This document shows, piece by piece, positions 12,271 through 22,735 of a stretch of DNA of 64,000 nt. The notes under the pieces are model-generated. The model had not been told where the DNA came from. It saw only the letters and a program-made list of their open reading frames with translations, and did no database searches. Source of the DNA: Coenobita brevimanus (Eukaryota; Arthropoda; Malacostraca; Decapoda; Coenobitidae); contig CM064671.1 of the NCBI GenBank assembly GCA_032717465.1, forward strand, positions 51,278,356-51,342,355. Reading direction: 5' to 3'. Numbering within the stretch: the stretch's first letter is position 1; the number at the start of each line of letters is the position of its first letter. A program made the translations under genes and the position numbers.

Positions 12271-12625
12271 AAGGAGGTTATGTCTTTGCTGGCTTTGGTT
12301 TGTTCGTCTGTTTGTCTGTTAGTAGGATTACTCAGACAGTTATGAAAGGATTTTGCTGAAACTTTTTGCAATGGCAAGGTATGGCCCAAGGAACAATCTA
12401 TTAGATTTTGGTGGTGATCCGGATTTTCTTCCGGACGCAGGATTTTTTTTTTTTTTTTGTCCACACAATAGCTCCAAAAATTCGCAAGGAATTCTGATGA
12501 AATTTTGTGGAATGTTGGGCCATGGTCCAAGAAAGAATTGATTAAGTTTGGGGGCGGATCCGGATCTGAACACGGGTCCTGCAATGGCATTGGCGGAGGT
12601 GTGAGCTGTTTGAGTGCTTTCTAGT
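12271..12625 (+). repeat. Interspersed repeat (AGGTTATG...GGCGGAGGT type)
   Basis: Starts AAGGAGGTTATGTCTTTGC, contains GATCCGGAT blocks and a T-run, and ends GGCGGAGGTGTGAGC plus GAGTGCTTTCTAG. I recall similar repeats in many invertebrates. It is absent from the matching place in the right arm, so it inserted there after the duplication or was lost from the partner. Confidence 0.6.
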
Positions 12626-12737
12626 TGATGAATGTAGTTATGGTTATTTAGTTAGTTCCTCCATGCATATTATTACAGCTGCATGGAATTGGAAAATTCA
12701 ACAGTCATGGTGCCATTCCTTTTCCCTGTAACACTGT

Positions 12738-12979
12738 GGCCTGTATTCTCATCAGTTAAGGAATATTCCTAACACCTCATAAGGAATATTCCTAACACCT
12801 CCTCCTAAGCGATTTAGTTTGCTTATTACTCGTTATTTTTAATTTTTAATTCATTTAAATTGTTGAAGTACCACCAGACTCATCATAACATAAAAACTGA
12901 TATCAACAAGCCATATCCAAAATTACATCGCTATAACAGAGGTGTTAGGGAGCTTCCTTAAACGCCAAGAATACGGGCC
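12738..12979. mobile_element. MITE copy 1
   Basis: About 240 bp with terminal inverted repeats starting GGCCTGTATTCTCATCAG. The core TTAAGGAA...CCTAACACCTC is mirrored at the right end. A 23-bp internal duplication lies at about 12,757-12,802. No coding capacity. Confidence 0.75.
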
Positions 12980-13553
12980 TATGCCTGACAGAGGCCTTGT
13001 GAGATGAGTGATGAGAGTTTACCAAAGAGATAAGGAATTAGGGGTAAAAGGAATGACGGAACAGGGATACCAAAGAGGAGATGGAATAATGGTATGAACG
13101 AGGCAGGGGGCTTAAAAGTACAGTCTCGCTTATCTAAGAGGAAGGGAGGTGGGTATGAAAAAAAACGGAGTGGAGTGAAATGATATCTCGGGAGGAGAAG
13201 GAGTTGAGAGTCGCGGTCAATGATCTGTAGACAAAGAGTGATGAAGTGACCAGATTAAACGGCATAACAATCAACAGTGTCCTACAAGAAATTTTACGTA
13301 GATGGTTGGTCGAGGAATAAACATGGGAAAAAATCAGACATGAATCCTCGCTGCAGAGAGAAGTATTGTGTATATCTTCGGGAATCTATTCCCTGTAAAG
13401 TAACTGGGTTCGCTTCCACTGAATATACAGGCAGTTACACGACAACATAAAGAACATATCAGAAATTTCACGGGGTTCATATAATATCCACTTTAAACTG
13501 AGTTATTGTGTTTTGGCGACGTATTGTTACATTTATAATGCGGCCAACTGTCA

Positions 13554-14039
<486 letters not shown>

Positions 14040-14227
14040 ATAGATGTTGGAACTATAACAAATCACAACATGAAGTATTAACACACCTCTTTAAGGGCAT
14101 GGCAGGCCCTACCTTGTTCTCATAAGGTTTCCAAATAGCAGGTACTTCCATCACTGGGATACCTTCCCTACTGAGTGTCTTCTCGATCATCTCACTTTTA
14201 TACATCAGCGCCAGGCACAGAGCGACG

Positions 14228-14686
14228 TCGCACAACAGGCTCTGCTCTGCCACATTTTGTTTGGCTTGACATTTTGTTTTCAGGAATGAATAAACAAAGT
14301 GACGAGAACAAAAACAGCAAACTTACCTTAGAAATAACAGTAAATGCCTCCCAAGAGAACCGATGGTTCTTGTTTTAATTCTTTTATTAATGCGTCAATT
14401 CTTGAAAATAAATAGTTCGGTAACTGAGGAATATTTTAGGTCAAATATCCGCACTCCAGCACACGTATGATGTCATGTAAATGTAAAAGAACATAGTCTG
14501 ATTCTTCCATTTAGATGTGCTTGCTCCAAAATTATATGCAAGGTAGGGATTAACAGATTATTCATTTTGTTAATTCATGTAAAATATTTATGTAAAACAT
14601 ACAACGGAACATGTCATTTATAATTCACATTAAATCGTACAAGGATTTCAGAGCTGGCAACAGGTAACAATGCTCTTACACAGCTG

Positions 14687-14768
<82 letters not shown>

Positions 14769-15470
14769 TGTCTGTCTGTCTGTGTTCGGTAGATGAATGT
14801 TAATTTCTTACTACATATTCAAGACTTAAACAAAGTATTTCGTAATCAGTCAAGATTACGTGCAGAAAATTAATATTCTTCTATAATGTCGGTCTGACAC
14901 TAAGAATTGGAAATAGTTTGGGACGTCATGACATCAAGGTTTTGGTGCAAAACCAGATAACTGGCAAATCCAGTGTCATGTCGTCCACTCTGACCCTATG
15001 CCATACAGGCTGAATGCCAAAGATTTTGTGAATAAATAATACATCCAAAGCAGAGTCAACTGATACAGAACGTTGTACTTGTTTTTTCCAGTAACAGATT
15101 TCATTACACTTACCGAAAAAGACCCATATAAAATAACGGTATCAGAACGATGAAACGTAATTATGAACGATTATTTTCAAGGCCAAATTTAACTGTTTCT
15201 TCCACCATAAACTAATTCTGGCTACCTCTCTCGGCAGAAAGTAGAAATTGCCTAAGTACACTTAATAATACACACATTTACATATGCAGCAAGCAGGAAG
15301 GTACGGTCCATGTAAGGAACGCATTATACTTTCGCGTTCTTCTTCTCGAGGAAATCTTTGCTTTAAGCAGTCCTACTGAGAAGAATTACTATACCCTCTC
15401 CCTCTGCCCTCCTACCATCTTAGTTTTACCTACTTCTGCATATCCACTCTATCCTTAAATACTGTCCTGT
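14228..15470. other. Spacer of inverted duplication 1
   Basis: No gene recognised. It contains the (TG)n(TCTG)n tract and otherwise AT-rich unique-looking sequence. Confidence 0.6.
14692..14783. repeat. (TG)n(TCTG)n microsatellite
   Basis: About 75 bp of TG followed by four TCTG units. Confidence 0.95.
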
Positions 15471-15657
15471 CGTCGCTCTGTGCCTGGTGCTGATGTATAA
15501 AAGTGAGATGATCGAGAAGACAGTCAGTAGGGAAGGTATCCGAGTGATGGAAGTACCTGCTGTTTGGAAACCTTACCAGGACAAGGTAGGGCCTGCCATG
15601 CCCTTAAAGAGGTGTGTTAATACTTCATGTTGTGATTTGTTATAGTTCCAACATTTA

Positions 15658-15770
<113 letters not shown>

Positions 15771-15983
15771 TGACAGCTGGCTGCATAATGAATGTTACAA
15801 TACGTCGCCAAAACACCATAACTCAGTTTAAAGGTGATGCTATCTGAACCCAGTGATATTTCTGATTTGTTCTTTATGGTGTCGTGTAACTGCCTGTATA
15901 TTCAGTGGAAGCGAACCGAGATACATCATAGGGAACAATTCCCCAAATATTTACACAATAATTCTGTCTGCATTGAGGATTCA

Positions 15984-15987
<4 letters not shown>

Positions 15988-16026
<39 letters not shown>
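15988..16026. repeat. (GT)n microsatellite
   Basis: About 19 GT units inside the right arm. The left arm has no equivalent, so it arose after the duplication. Confidence 0.95.
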
Positions 16027-16031
<5 letters not shown>

Positions 16032-16340
16032 AGTTAGATACCGTTGATTGTTATTCCGTTTACTCTGGTCACTTCATCTCCCTCTGGCTACAAATCATTG
16101 ACCGCAACTCTCAGTTCCATCCCCTCCCCAGATATCATTCCCTTCCACCATGATTTCCTCCATACCCGCCTCACCTCCTCCTATATAGGCGAGACTCTGT
16201 ATTTTGAAGCCTCTGCATCTTTCACACCGTTATTCCACCTCCTCTTTGGTATCCTCGTTGCGTCATTCCATCTGCCTCTAATTTTCTTCTCTTTTTGGTA
16301 ATCACTCATCACTCTTCTCACAAGGCCTCTGTCAGCCATA

Positions 16341-16549
16341 GGCCCGTATTCCTGTCGGTTAAGGAAGCTCCCTAACACCTCTGTCTTAGCGATATAATTT
16401 TGGATATGGCTAGTTAACATCAAGTTTAATGTTATGGTGTTATTTCAGTGATTTCAGTGACTTACAAGATGATAATAAGGAGTAATATGCAAAATAAATT
16501 GCTTAGATGAGGTGTTAGGGAGCTTCCTTAACCGACGAGCATACGGGCT
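16341..16549. mobile_element. MITE copy 2
   Basis: About 209 bp with terminal inverted repeats GGCCCGTATTC.../...ATACGGGCT and the family core GTTAAGGAAGCTCCCTAACA at both ends. It is at the orthologous position to copy 1 within the inverted duplication. Confidence 0.8.
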
Positions 16550-17649
16550 ATAATGTGACAGGGATAGGAATGGCACCATGAATGTTGACTATTCCAGTTC
16601 TATACAGCTGTACTAATATGAATGAAGGAATAAAACTAACCATTACTACATACATTAATAATATGGCCAGAAGAAAAAGAGGTGAGTGTATGGACTGATT
16701 AATGCTACTAACCTGACTTTGATGGAGACTGCTTCTAACACAATGACCTACGAGGGTATTAATTATCATTGATAAAGTCGCCTGAAGGTACAGAACATAC
16801 AGGTACAGAAAACACAATTTTACTGAACGATGGAATATGAAAGTAAGTAACAAAAAATGAAAAAAAAAAGAAAAAGATCAGAATAACAGGGTCCTGCGTG
16901 TTAGCGGAAACAACTGTGATGTATTATTGTAGAGAACCGAGTCCAAGATACGAACAGAGTGGGTGAAAGGAATAGCCTTAGTGTACAACATGTTTTATAC
17001 AGCACATATTACCCATACACGACATCTGTACACTGCACAAGGAACAATAGGTATCATGTATAGAGTCAGTCATTTTGCAGGGTCGAAAAGTATACAAAGC
17101 ATCCACACTTCCAGTACCCACAATCTCTTTGAAGTCCTGTTTGCAAGAGCAATAATGTTACCTTTCCCAGAGGCAGGACAACATTGAGAACACTTATGAT
17201 TAATAACGTAACGGGAGTGAGATGATTCACATAGTTGTGAGCCCATTAAAAGTAAGGCGACAGTCATTTATATGACGTTGGACATGGACTCTGTAGTTCC
17301 TACGACACCTTGGCAGAGGAAACACACCATCACATCTCACATCTTGGATATTAGTACTGAAACATCTATACGCCAAATTACAAGCTTGACATGCCGGTAA
17401 GATCAGTGAAAGTTTGGTCAATAGTCATAAAGAAATGCTTCTCCGTAACTTGTTCGATGATCTGGCTGGGACTCATCTATTTTACCGTCAGGAATTCATT
17501 TCTCTCTCATACTATTATTAACCTTTAATTAAGCTCGTGACTCTTGGTTGATAAAACTATTGGATAATATTAAATTTTTCATGTGAGCTGCTGGTGCATT
17601 TGTTAGACCATTCAGCTGGCACTTGGGAGAACCTGAGTTTGTCGTTCAC

Positions 17650-17904
17650 CATTGTATTTGGGACCTGGATGTAAACTAATACTGCAGGTCATATATTGTA
17701 TTAGGGACCTGGATGTAAACTGATACTGCAGGTCATATATTGTATTATGGACCTGGATGTAAACTGATACTGCAGGTCATATATTGTATTAGGGACCTGG
17801 ATGTAAACTGATACTGCAGGTCATATATTGTATTAGGGACCTGGATGTAAACTGATACTGCAGGTCATATATTGTATTTGGGACCTGGATGTAAACTGAT
17901 ACTG
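17650..17904. repeat. 44-bp satellite, block 1
   Basis: Units start GGGACCTGGATGTAAACTG at 17,660, 17,704, 17,748, 17,792, 17,836 and 17,880, a 44-bp period with very few differences. Each unit has GACCTG near its start and CAGGTC about 20 bases later, a small dyad. The array resumes at 18,360. Confidence 0.97.
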
Positions 17905-18359
17905 TCTATCTATCTATCTATAGCCCGACGCCCTAATCCCGCAAAGGGTGGCCGCAGACAAAACGCCTCCAAGTCACTCTGTCACCCACCATTTGACTCC
18001 CCTCCCCCCAACTCACCCCCCCCTCCCTCATATACCTCTCAACTCCATCCCTCCACCTCATCCTCGGTCTACCCCTCCCTCTCCCTCCCTCCACCTCACC
18101 TACATACACCCTCTTAGTCAGTCTTTCATTCTCCATCCTCTCCACATGTCCAAACCACCTCAGTGTATTTCTCCTAATCTTTTCAACCACATCCACATCT
18201 ACCCCACAACGTTCCTTCACTTCTTCATTCGTCAACCTGTCCCTCCACGTCACTCCACATGCTCCTCTCAAGTAACTCATTTCCACTGCTCTCACTCTTG
18301 ACTTGTTCCTCTCTTGCAAGGTCCACGCCTTGCTTCCATACGTCAGGGTAGGGATCACA
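17905..18359 (-). mobile_element. LINE family A copy 1 inserted in the satellite
   Basis: Read on the minus strand it encodes the family A C-terminus, with AVEMSYLRGACGVTWRDRL, RRNTLRWFGHVERM and GRGRPRMRWRDGVERYM. It then runs through the 3' end GGGATTAGGGCGTCGGGCTAT into a (GATA)n tail. It is 5' truncated. ATACTG at 17,899-17,904 and 18,360-18,365 flanks it, but family A itself has this hexamer at that point, so this may be microhomology rather than a TSD. Confidence 0.9.
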
Positions 18360-18814
18360 ATACTGCAGGTCATATATTGTATTAGGGACCTGGATGTAAG
18401 CTGATACTGCAGGTCATATATTGTATTAGGGACCTGGATGTAAACTGATACTGCAGGTCATATATTGTATTAGGGACCTGGATGTAAACTGATACTGCAG
18501 GTCATATATTGTATTAGGGACCTGGATGTAAACTTATACTGCGTCATATATTGTATTAGGGACCTGGATGTAAACTGATACTGCAGGTCATATATTGTAT
18601 TAGGGACCTGGATGTAAACTTATACTGCAGGTCATATATTGTATTAGGGACCTGGATGTAAACTGATACTGCAGGTCATATATTGTATTAGGGACCTGGA
18701 TGTAAACTGATACTGCAGGTCATATATTGTATTAGGGACCTGGATGTAAACTGATACTGCAGGTCATATATTGTATTAGGGACCTGGATGTAAACTAATA
18801 CTGCAGGTCATATC
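18360..18814. repeat. 44-bp satellite, block 2
   Basis: About ten further 44-bp units continuing block 1. One unit near 18,541 lacks four bases in the CTGCAGGTC part. The array ends at CAGGTCATATC. Confidence 0.97.
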
Positions 18815-18897
18815 TCGTGGGAAAACTGAGACGGGGAAAAAAGTTGTCAGCCTTAACCATCCTCGAGCTGTTAATAGATATACTGTAGATATAAAGT

Positions 18898-19095
18898 TCG
18901 TATTCTCGTCGGTAAAGGAAGTTTCCTACCACCCTTTCTTTATGGATTTAATATTGGATATTAGTGGTTAATATTTATCTGCGTCATTTGTGCAGAATAT
19001 GGCGATACTGGATGAATTTACATAAAAGAAGCGGACAGTAGGATGTAACAATGATAATAAATCGCCTAAAGAAAAATATTAAGAATATGCGTCAG
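18898..19095. mobile_element. MITE copy 3 (degenerate)
   Basis: Left end CGTATTCTCGTCGGTAAAGG matches the family terminus. The right terminus is weak (AAATCGCC then AAGAATATGCG), so the limit is approximate. Confidence 0.55.
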
Positions 19096-19206
19096 CCGAC
19101 GAGGTGCAGGGCGAAGTCATTTAAACATCGTTTAAACATAGTTTTTTGGAAGAGACCACCAGTAGAGATGAAGTTAATGAAGACTATATTTCACTCTCCC
19201 AGGGTC

Positions 19207-19423
19207 ACATTCTCGTCGGGTAAGGAAGTTACCTAACACCTGCTCCTTAGTGATTTATTTTTGGAAAAGTCTGGTTAATATCAATTTGTATGTAATTTGT
19301 GCTGTGTGTGATAGTACCTTAATTGTTTTAATGAAGAGAAGAGGACAGTAAGGAGTATCTTGATAAGCAAATAAATCGCCAAGGCAGAGCTGTTAGGGAG
19401 CTGCTTTAACCATTGGGAATATG
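19207..19423. mobile_element. MITE copy 4
   Basis: Left ATTCTCGTCGGGTAAGGAAG and right GCTGTTAGGGAGCTGCTTTA give the family's inverted termini. Non-coding. Confidence 0.65.
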
Positions 19424-19769
19424 GACACAAATCCAAAATGTTTATACTATCGCGAAAAGAATCATCTGGAGATACAAAAAATACAAAATAATCGTAGTTA
19501 ATAAGTAAACATAGGAACTTTGTTTTTCCAGATAAAAGATATCTTTCATTCTACATATGATCTTGAAATCTTCAGACGATTTTACTGAGGATGGCAGAAA
19601 ATAAACTGAACATGAACTTGGGTGGTCCGATGTATCTTTCATGAACCCCTTGAATAAGAGAAATTCTTCCTGAGTTTAATATTCAGTGGTGGGCAGCGCA
19701 AACGAAGAACGACCTTGCTCAAGCTCAATGCGCAGTCCACAGTTCACTACCTTGTGCATGCGCAAGTGT

Positions 19770-20075
19770 GCAATCTGACAAACATTTTAGCTTGCGCCAT
19801 GTCGCAAAGCACAATCGCAAACCATTTGCATATATTTGTGGGAATTACTGTAAAATATTGAGATAATAAAATGAAATAGCATACTTACTTACTTTTATTT
19901 ATTTTTATTATTTTCAATTATTTGTAATTTGCACAAGTGCGCAATCTAATATTTAGCTTGCACAATATCGCAAAGCGCTAGCGCAAATCATTTGAATACA
20001 TTTGTGGGAATTACTGTAAAATATATATTGGGATATTTAAATAAATTAGCATACTTACTTTTATTTATTATTATT
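19770..20075. repeat. Two-copy tandem repeat inside the hAT element
   Basis: About 130-bp units at 19,770-19,905 and 19,937-20,075 share GTGCGCAATCT, TTTAGCTTGC and TTTGTGGGAATTACTGTAAA. The repeats multiply the GCGCAA-type motif. Confidence 0.8.
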
Positions 20076-20077
20076 AT

Positions 20078-20822
20078 TCTATCTATATATTGCCAGTGCC
20101 AGATGCCTTAATCCCGTAAGGGGTGGCCACTGGCCACAAACAAGCAACAAATCGCCTCCATGTCACCCTGTCCCCCACCATTTCACTGCCCTGCTCCCAG
20201 CTCACACACCCCTCTCTCATATACCTCTCCACTCCATCCTTCCATCTCATTCTTGGCCTCCCCTTCCATCCCCCCCCTCTCCACTTCACTCACATACACT
20301 CTTCTCGTCAGTCTCTCACTCTCCATCCTCTCCACATGGCCAAACCACCTCAGTATGTTTCTCCTAACGCTTCCTCTCATCCATATCCACACTACAATGA
20401 TCCTTCACTTCCACATTCCATTTGTCTGTCTCTCCATGTAACACCACATGCTCCTCTCAAATAACTCATTTGTTTCCACAGCTCGCACTTTTGACTTCTG
20501 TCCCTCCAACAAGCTTCACTTCCATACATTAGAGTTGGTATCTCACATTACTGTCATGTAGTAACTTTTTCACTTTCATGCTCACTTCCCTGTTTCTTAT
20601 CACTGCTTTCAGGGAACCCGCAACCTTTCTTCCTTGTTGTACCCTTTCAAGCACTTCACCCTCTAAACTTCCATTCTTTCTCATCATTCATCAACTCATC
20701 ACACTACCCAAGCACTTAAACACACATTTTCCATTCCCTCCTCATCCAACCTCACTGTACTATCACTGGCTTCACTTCTGTCCTAGAGCATAACTTTACT
20801 CTTCCCTACATTCAACTTTAGA
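20078..20822 (-). mobile_element. LINE family A copy 2 nested in the hAT
   Basis: The minus-strand C-terminal block (RGSVRRNILRWFGHVERM, RPRMRWKDGVERYM) and the 3' end GGATTAAGGCATCTGGCA lead into a degraded (ATAG)n tail. It is 5' truncated at about 20,822, inside the region corresponding to reverse transcriptase. ATTTATTATT-like sequence on both sides may be the TSD but is low complexity. Confidence 0.85.
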
Positions 20823-21123
20823 TTTATTATTTTTATATTCTGTTATTTCTAATTTTTATTATTTTATTATTATTTTCATTTTCCTGTAACTTAGACCTCG
20901 ACTGTGCACATTTAGTGTAATAAAATGATTCACTCTGCACACTTAAGTGACTAAGGCGATAGGACTGGAGCAAGGCGTCGTTATTTGTTAACTCGTGGAA
21001 GTTCAGAGCGAACGAGGTGCGGAGCGGGACAGTAAAACAAAGACTGTGATGTCGCCAGTTTTACTTTTATCTGCATTTTTGCAAGACAATTTATTTAATA
21101 ATTCAATACACAATAGCATATGT

Positions 21124-21247
21124 AATTCCTTACAAAAAATAAAAAATCATGAAAACATATGATTTAAATCGAGTATCCACAGCCTAATAAATTATTAGGC
21201 TGTGGATATTTGATTTAAATATGTTTTCATGATTTTTGTATGGAATT
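21124..21247. repeat. Imperfect palindrome inside the hAT
   Basis: Arms of about 60 bp meet near 21,191 (CCTAATAAATTATTAGG). The outer parts share AATCATGAAAACATAT in opposite orientation. It could form a hairpin. Confidence 0.85.
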
Positions 21248-21810
21248 GCATATGGTACTCTTAATAAATAATGTATATTTATTATTATTTATTACTAATA
21301 ATAATATAAAAATATTAAAATACATTATCTCTGTTGAAGCATTTTAAGAAATGCACTACCCTCCTTCCCTCCCGCCTCCCCCCGACAAACCACCCTCGCA
21401 ACCCGCCCGAACCTCCCCCATCCATTGTCCAGCCATGCGGGAAGCTCCCAAGACCACGTGTCCCTTGGACTGCGCACTGCACAATCCACAGGGCAGGTGC
21501 ACAAGGCAGGTGTCCAAGCGCAAATTTTGTTGTGTAAGCGCAACCAAGTTTGCGCTTGTGCACCTGCCTTTTCCTGTGTGCAAGCGCAATATTGTGCATG
21601 GTCTCGTGCAGTGCGCAATGCGCAAACGATATTCACCGGAGCACAAGGGTGCGCTATTGCCCTTTGCGCAAGTGTTTTTGCACCTACACAGCACTGTTAA
21701 TATTATTTTCTGGAGGTAACAATACAGTAAAATCATTACATCATCGTAGTAACCAGGATAATAATCTAGACGGTCTTATGCACCTTGTAGGAGACAAAAT
21801 AGGACCTTCT

Positions 21811-22414
21811 TTAACCCTCCTCAGGTAGACCTTTGTCCACCCTTTCGCCTCAGGTAGACCTGGGTCTACCAGACCTAGGTCAGAAACAAGATCAGAAAAC
21901 ACACTTTTGTTTTATTTATGTCAGATCCAAACATGGTATGACATTCTTCAATGTATATGCAATATAGACATGTAAATAAACTTATTTTTAAAATTCATTA
22001 TATATTTTTACAAATTACAAAACAAACTTTCAAAAAAAAAAAAGGTTCCTTTTTTAAATATTCAGGGAAAAAATTAAAACAAAATCTGATTGTAACTTTG
22101 TGTGGTGCAACTGGCAATAGCATCCTGGAGCTTCATGGTGTAATGTTGGGGTGCCTGAAGCTGCAACCTTATTTGCAATCAGGGAACAAAATAAAGCACC
22201 CTCCTCAGGTAGAGCCGGATCTTTGAGACCCCCCCCCCCTACACCGGAAACGGAGAAGAGCTCGAAATTGCCCTTTCACCCCTTACATGGGTACAAAAAC
22301 TCAGGCAGCCATTGAGGGGTGCAGAGTTCCCGGGTGTTTAGAAGGTAGTTTACTTAACAAACTTGGGGGGTAGGGGTCTCAGAGACCCGGCTCTACCTGA
22401 GCAGAGTTCCTTAA
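21811..22414. mobile_element. Possible piggyBac-like MITE
   Basis: TTAA occurs at 21,811-21,814 and 22,411-22,414. CTCAGGTAGA-type motifs lie just inside both ends in inverted orientation, and again at 21,851 and 22,202. GGGTCTCAGAGACCC is a palindrome typical of piggyBac ends. The terminal repeats are only partly alike. No transposase. Confidence 0.4.
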
Positions 22415-22437
22415 ACGGTTCAATAATTGTCCCTTGT

Positions 22438-22735
22438 CCATCCATCCATCCATTGCCAGACGCCTCAATCCCGTTTGGGGTGGACACAAACAAATCGCCT
22501 CCAAGTCGCCCTGTCCTCCGCCATTTCACTGCCCTGCTCCCAACTCAGACCCCCCTCTCTCATATACCTCTCCACCCCATCACTCCATCTCATCCTCCCC
22601 CTCCCTCTTCCCCCCTCCACCTCACTCACATACACTCTCTTCGTCAGTCTTTCACCCTCCATCCTCTCCACATGGCCAAACCACCTTAGTGTATTCCTCA
22701 TAACGCTTCCTATCACATCCACATCCAACCACAAG
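22438..22735 (-). pseudogene. LINE family A 3' part: C-terminal tail and 3' UTR
   Basis: Minus-strand translation gives DVDVIGSVMRNTLRWFGHVE, then a GRGRMRWSDGVERYM block, a stop, and the 3' UTR ending GGGATTGAGGCGTCTGGCAA with the tetranucleotide tail (TGGA)n. It is the sense 3' portion of the inverted copy and carries the intact tail at 22,438-22,454. Confidence 0.9.

Larger units (their letters stand above)
19676..21704. mobile_element. Non-autonomous hAT transposon with 8-bp TSD
   Basis: The 8-bp TTAATATT at 19,676-19,683 repeats at 21,697-21,704. Between them the element starts CAGTGGTGGGCAGCGCAAA and ends with the reverse complement of CAGTGCTGTGTAGGTGCAAA, which share 14 of 19 positions. 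Both subterminal regions are rich in GCGCAA/TTGCGC, as hAT transposase-binding repeats usually are. No transposase is encoded. LINE family A copy 2 (20,078-20,822) is nested inside, so the original element was about 1.27 kb. Confidence 0.85.

Noticed and set aside
17070..17421. Protein-coding gene in the right arm of inverted duplication 1
   Set aside because: The two open frames are in different phases and the matching left-arm sequence does not preserve them.
17650..18814. CRISPR-like array
   Set aside because: Units are head-to-tail 44-bp repeats with no variable spacers, in a eukaryotic sequence.
21315..21736. Several overlapping open frames on both strands
   Set aside because: They arise from the GC-rich subterminal region of the hAT element. 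None has a known domain.
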